Assembly: GCF_904846695.1 (NCBI RefSeq)
Contig: NZ_CAJHBR010000012.1
Coordinates: 33,625-97,624, forward strand
Direction: 5' to 3'
Length of the DNA: 64,000 nt
Origin: Psychrobacter urativorans
GTDB lineage: Bacteria; Pseudomonadota; Gammaproteobacteria; Pseudomonadales; Moraxellaceae
The notes under the pieces were generated by a model, which was not told the origin of the DNA, made no database searches, and was given only the letters and a program-made list of their open reading frames with translations. Positions within the stretch are counted from its first letter, which is position 1; every line of letters begins with the position of its first letter. Below, piece by piece: positions 60,799 to 64,000 of this stretch. The position numbers and the translations under genes were made by a program.

Positions 60799-61236
60799 AT
60801 GATTAACAAATTAGATGAAGAAGCAATTTTTGAGCACAATGTAGTTATGATTAACATAAATGCTTCAATTGAAGATAGATCTGAATATGATGCAGTACGT
60901 TATGCTTGGAAAGTAAAACCTGAGACAGTTGGCCAAGCTGATTATGTATTAGCGGTTGCTCATGGCAAAATCGTTGGAGTCTTTATTGCAGATAAATGGA
61001 AAGCAGCCACGTTGGAGAACTTTCCAGAGTACACTAAGGTTGCAGCAGAAGGTAGATTTGGTTTTGTTGGAAGAGAGGCACCTAGAGATGTTGAGCAGCT
61101 TTACATGGGTAAAAGCATCTCTAATGATTATCGTAAAAAAGGTGCATCGAATCCTATTAGATATAATTATAAGTATAATTCTAAGAAAAACTCAATAATA
61201 CGGAAAGTATTTGTAAATGGTGTGAGAGCGAACTAG
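60799..61236 (+). CDS. Orphan protein of the post-valS accessory cluster
   Basis: This is a 145-residue soluble basic protein. The middle YVLAVAHGKIVGVFIADKW and GRFGFVGREAP and the end YMGKSISNDYRKKGASNPIRY recall a small single-domain family seen stand-alone on plasmids and in defence-associated loci; I cannot name it. AAGGAA before ATG. It is AT-rich relative to valS and lies directly behind its terminator. Confidence 0.7.
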   Translation: MINKLDEEAIFEHNVVMININASIEDRSEYDAVRYAWKVKPETVGQADYVLAVAHGKIVGVFIADKWKAATLENFPEYTKVAAEGRFGFVGREAPRDVEQLYMGKSISNDYRKKGASNPIRYNYKYNSKKNSIIRKVFVNGVRAN

Positions 61237-61284
61237 AACGATTCGGTATTATTCATAACACCTCATTTAAACTGGAACCTGCTT

Positions 61285-62277
61285 ATGGATAGTATTTATT
61301 TCAAACTGCTCATTATCCTGTTGCTACTGGCTATCCCTAGCTATTTTTTCTATCGTAGCAGGGTGCAGGACTCGCCAAAATATCGTCAGTTAAAGACCTA
61401 TTCCAATATCGATTATGATAGAGAAGAGTACTATGAGAGTCCCTCTAAAAGCGCGCTACTGTATGTAGCGACTTTAGGCAATCATGAAAAATCAATAAAA
61501 AGTAGACACTCCTACGATAATACTTATGAGCAATATAGCTTTATCTTTAATAAAGTCACTGAACTGCAAGAGAAGATCAATCTTGGCATCGCTAAGTTGG
61601 AACAAAACATAGCTTTGATCCTAAAAGAGCTAAAAACTAGCAGTCGCTTAGTCACTGATCCGACTACGGTGAAGACGGTGATAGAGGCGATCAAAAGCAC
61701 GGATAAAATTGATAGCCAAGTTGATACTATCGATGGTCTTGGCTTCACTAAAGCCGCTCGGTTGAAAACTTGGTTTCCATCATTCACTGTCTTCACTGGC
61801 ATTATGGCGGGACTACTGACGATAATGGTGATTTGGTTCTTACTATTGGCTCTGGGCGGTAGCGGTACGAGCCTTTTGAGCTATGTGATAGTGTTGGTTA
61901 TTATGATTATACCTATGATTGCTTTTTCAGCCTTTAAGTCGCGTGCCAATACTAGCAAGTTTGCGCAGCAAGATAAGGTGCTGATAGGGAGGATACAGTC
62001 CATTTTGGACAATTCAGAAAAGCTGGAAAATACGGTTATTCTGCTCAGTACTAATAACCGTACATTAGAGTCTTATCTGAGTGAAATCACCGCTATCAAT
62101 GCCGAGGTCACTGAGGCGCTGTATAAGAATAGTGCTTATATTAAGGCGGCTAGGAAGTCGAGGGCACTGTTTAAAAGGGATGATTATAGTAAAGAAGAAA
62201 TTGAGTTATCAAATAGGATAAATATGGCAGTTGATGGCTTGCGAGCAGAGGTCGAGATTAGTTCTTTGTTGGGTTGA
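61285..62277 (+). CDS. Membrane protein with coiled-coil and paired central helices
   Basis: This 330-residue protein has an N-terminal helix (about 5-22), a predicted coiled coil (about 85-120), two central helices (about 170-190 and 195-215) and a C-terminal helical region that may form a second coiled coil. No enzyme motif. Its base composition is nearer to the core genes than that of the following ATPase. It may belong functionally to the defence-like ATPase cluster, but nothing in the sequence proves that. Confidence 0.7.
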   Translation: MDSIYFKLLIILLLLAIPSYFFYRSRVQDSPKYRQLKTYSNIDYDREEYYESPSKSALLYVATLGNHEKSIKSRHSYDNTYEQYSFIFNKVTELQEKINLGIAKLEQNIALILKELKTSSRLVTDPTTVKTVIEAIKSTDKIDSQVDTIDGLGFTKAARLKTWFPSFTVFTGIMAGLLTIMVIWFLLLALGGSGTSLLSYVIVLVIMIIPMIAFSAFKSRANTSKFAQQDKVLIGRIQSILDNSEKLENTVILLSTNNRTLESYLSEITAINAEVTEALYKNSAYIKAARKSRALFKRDDYSKEEIELSNRINMAVDGLRAEVEISSLLG

Positions 62278-62355
62278 GATTAATTATTATCAATATGATA
62301 GCTTCTACTTTTTAAATATATTTAAAGCAATGCAATTGACCATTAAGGTATTATT

Positions 62356-63681
62356 ATGAAAAATGAACACTATAGTTCCCAGACAACTGTTATAGATAGA
62401 TTAATAATTAAAGATCTACATGGTGATAAAGATCTCAATGTAGATATACACCATAATTGTTTAATTATAGTTGGTGATAATGGATTTGGTAAAACTAGTG
62501 TATTGAACATAGTTTACTCAATACTTAGTGCGAACATGAAACACTTGAAAGATGTAAACTTCTCAGCAGTAGAACTATATTATACAGATCCTAATACTGA
62601 AGAGGCTGACTTTATAAAAATTAGTAGGGTAGAGCTTAGTGTCTATGAAAGCTTAAATAATTCAAGAAGTCACAAAAAAGATATAACTTTTAATACAAAA
62701 AATTCAAAAATAATCAAACATTATATGAGTAGCAGAATGATTGATTTATTTGAAAACGATCCAAACAATTCTAGTATTGAAGGAATCGAAAGTTTGTTCA
62801 ATGAATCGAAATCTGAAGTAACTTTTGATAATTTATTTATAAAATATGAAGAGATTAAAAATAAAATTTCTATAGCTAAAGATAAGTTAAATTTTCAAAC
62901 TTTATTTCTTCCAACATATCGTAGAATTGAGCAAAACTCTGAATATTTTGGTCTTGACGAGGTAGAAGATAATAATATAAATTTTGGTATGAATGATGTA
63001 AAAGCTGCTATTAAAAATATTACAGATGAAATTATACAATCTTCAATTAATTGGGTTTCAAAAGTTAATGGCGATATTATTAATGAAATTATAAATATAG
63101 AAAAAGCTACAATTATTTTTGATAAGAACAATGAAAAGCAAATAAAGAAGACTTTGAATAGGATTGATGAAAAACACCTTAATAAAGCAAGTAAAGATAA
63201 AATATTCGAGTTGATTGAAAGTGGTGAAATTGATGAAAATGAAACTCTTGTTTATTTTCTAAATAATATGCTCAAGTTATATAAAGAGCAAAATAAGAAT
63301 GATAATAAATTAAAAGATTTTGCTAAAATATGTAATAAGTATCTTAAAAATAAGCAAATAAAATATGATGAAATAAAGGTAAGCCTAAAGGTAGTTAAAT
63401 CTATTTCTAATGAAGAAGTGGATTTCAGTTTATTGAGCTCCGGAGAAAAACAAATAATATCTATTTTTGCTAGACTAGTTTTAACTAATGATAAAAATAT
63501 AGCAGTAATTTTTGATGAGCCTGAGATATCTATATCTATTAAATGGCAGAAAATGATTTTGGAAGATATATTTGAGCTAGAGAATTGTGGCTTTCTCATA
63601 GCTTCTACTCACTCCCCTTTCATATTTTCTAACAGACTACAGCAATATGCTGTAGATATTGAAGAAAAGTTAGGAGTATAG
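62356..63681 (+). CDS. ABC/OLD-type ATPase, AriA-like
   Basis: This 441-residue SMC/OLD-class ATPase has Walker A GDNGFGKT (40-47), the ABC signature LLSSGEKQ (359-366), Walker B VIFDEPEIS (Asp387, Glu388) and the switch histidine in ASTHSPF (His419). Between them lies a 300-residue Lys/Asn/Ile-rich insert, partly coiled. The composition is strikingly AT-rich. The next gene starts four bases after its stop and codes a TOPRIM/DUF4435-like N-terminus; this order and size match the PARIS anti-phage pair AriA-AriB. AAGG precedes the ATG. Confidence 0.85.
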   Translation: MKNEHYSSQTTVIDRLIIKDLHGDKDLNVDIHHNCLIIVGDNGFGKTSVLNIVYSILSANMKHLKDVNFSAVELYYTDPNTEEADFIKISRVELSVYESLNNSRSHKKDITFNTKNSKIIKHYMSSRMIDLFENDPNNSSIEGIESLFNESKSEVTFDNLFIKYEEIKNKISIAKDKLNFQTLFLPTYRRIEQNSEYFGLDEVEDNNINFGMNDVKAAIKNITDEIIQSSINWVSKVNGDIINEIINIEKATIIFDKNNEKQIKKTLNRIDEKHLNKASKDKIFELIESGEIDENETLVYFLNNMLKLYKEQNKNDNKLKDFAKICNKYLKNKQIKYDEIKVSLKVVKSISNEEVDFSLLSSGEKQIISIFARLVLTNDKNIAVIFDEPEISISIKWQKMILEDIFELENCGFLIASTHSPFIFSNRLQQYAVDIEEKLGV

Positions 63682-63684
63682 TTT

Positions 63685-63895
63685 ATGAGTTTAGTTGATG
63701 AGATGTTATCTGAAGTTGAAGATCATTCTGTACTATTTATTAAGTTTATGGACATCTCAAAATGTGAGGAATACAAGAGTAAAAAATTAATTCCTTGTAT
63801 AGTGGAAGGCGACGAAGATTATAGCTTTTACAACCCTAAACTAAGACTTCTACTAGAAGCTAAAACGGAAAAAATTAGACCTCTTGCAAAAGTCA
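63685..63895 (+). pseudogene. Truncated TOPRIM/DUF4435-like gene, AriB-like
   Basis: An AGGAG ribosome site within the end of the ATPase gene precedes ATG 63685. The first 63 or so residues look like the start of a DUF4435/TOPRIM protein: IPCIVEGDEDYSFYNPKL with the conserved Glu41. Reading then runs into the end of an insertion sequence and stops at 63901-63903, giving 72 codons where about 300 would be expected. The IS-like terminal sequence appears to begin at about 63875-63878, after a TTA that could be the duplicated target. The effector is thus likely inactive unless its rest lies beyond the IS in another context. Confidence 0.75.
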
Positions 63896-64000
63896 TAGGT
63901 TAAGCTCAAAATTAACAACACCGGCGAATAGCTTCATTCTAAGATCATAGCGCTGACGACGGTTACGATATCTATGAGCCACGATTTTGAACAATTTAAT
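63875..64000 (-). mobile_element. Right end of an IS5-like insertion sequence, transposase partial
   Basis: On the minus strand, bases 64000 to 63893 encode FKIVAHRYRNRRQRYDLRMK and then LFAGVVNFELNL with a stop at 63893-63895. This is the typical C-terminus of IS5-family DDE transposases (IVxHxYRNRRxRxxLRxxLIAGxxN). The terminal sequence at 63877-63892 (AGACCTCTTGCAAAAG) looks like the inverted-repeat end of the IS427/IS1031 group, with a TNA target (TTA, 63875-63877). The rest of the element is outside the window, so family is inferred. Confidence 0.75.

Overview
The window looks like a chromosomal segment from a Moraxellaceae gammaproteobacterium, most likely Psychrobacter. The grounds are moderate-to-low GC, the pilMNOPQ-aroK-aroB order followed by a DamX-position membrane protein, a ParC/RpoC/ValS set of gammaproteobacterial type, and the general style of the proteins. 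The genus is an inference; no database search was possible.

Layout. 0.2-5.2 kb: rpoC and a small unknown gene. 5.4-16.9 kb: divergent PBP1a (mrcA) and the type IV pilus assembly operon pilMNOPQ, then the shikimate genes aroK and aroB and a SPOR-like membrane protein. 17-24 kb: an unusually long 886-base leader and gltB-gltD (glutamate synthase). 24-28.3 kb: a FUSC-family membrane protein, a polyamine-type periplasmic binding lipoprotein without its transporter, a short-chain dehydrogenase and a small membrane protein. 28.3-33.8 kb: an accessory interval between metabolic genes and parC, with two paralogous HAD phosphatases, several AT-rich orphan genes, REP-type palindromes, a REP-associated transposase (RAYT), and a scar in which the 3' end of parC is fused in frame to the 5' end of the HAD gene. 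33.8-60.7 kb: mainly housekeeping and envelope genes (parC, a YfbK-like VWA lipoprotein, two tandem fadD-type acyl-CoA ligases, rph, a secreted NlpC/P60-like protein, hemJ, bioB, an SCP2-like protein, a DUF368 protein, serB, a PA3496-like small protein, a YecA/UPF0149 protein, two YbjQ-like proteins, an FNT-family channel and valS). 60.8-64.0 kb: a second accessory cluster behind valS, with a 145-residue protein, a coiled-coil membrane protein, an ABC/OLD-type ATPase and the first 60 or so residues of a TOPRIM/DUF4435-like partner. That partner is cut off by the end of an IS5-like element that runs out of the window.

Most interesting points. (1) The chimeric parC/HAD scar at 32244-32404 has exactly the junction expected when two alleles of one HAD-[cargo]-parC locus are joined in tandem. 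This implies that the HAD-parC gap is a cargo hotspot. (2) The RAYT gene is bracketed by inverted copies of a 25-base REP, and two further REP variants lie nearby. (3) The ATPase plus DUF4435-like pair resembles the PARIS (AriA/AriB) anti-phage architecture, with the effector broken by an insertion sequence. (4) Several housekeeping-type proteins carry simple-sequence tails (AroK, FNT channel, NlpC-like protein).

Many start codons were moved inward from the longest possible frame where a good Shine-Dalgarno sequence, family length or promoter position demanded it; this is stated entry by entry.
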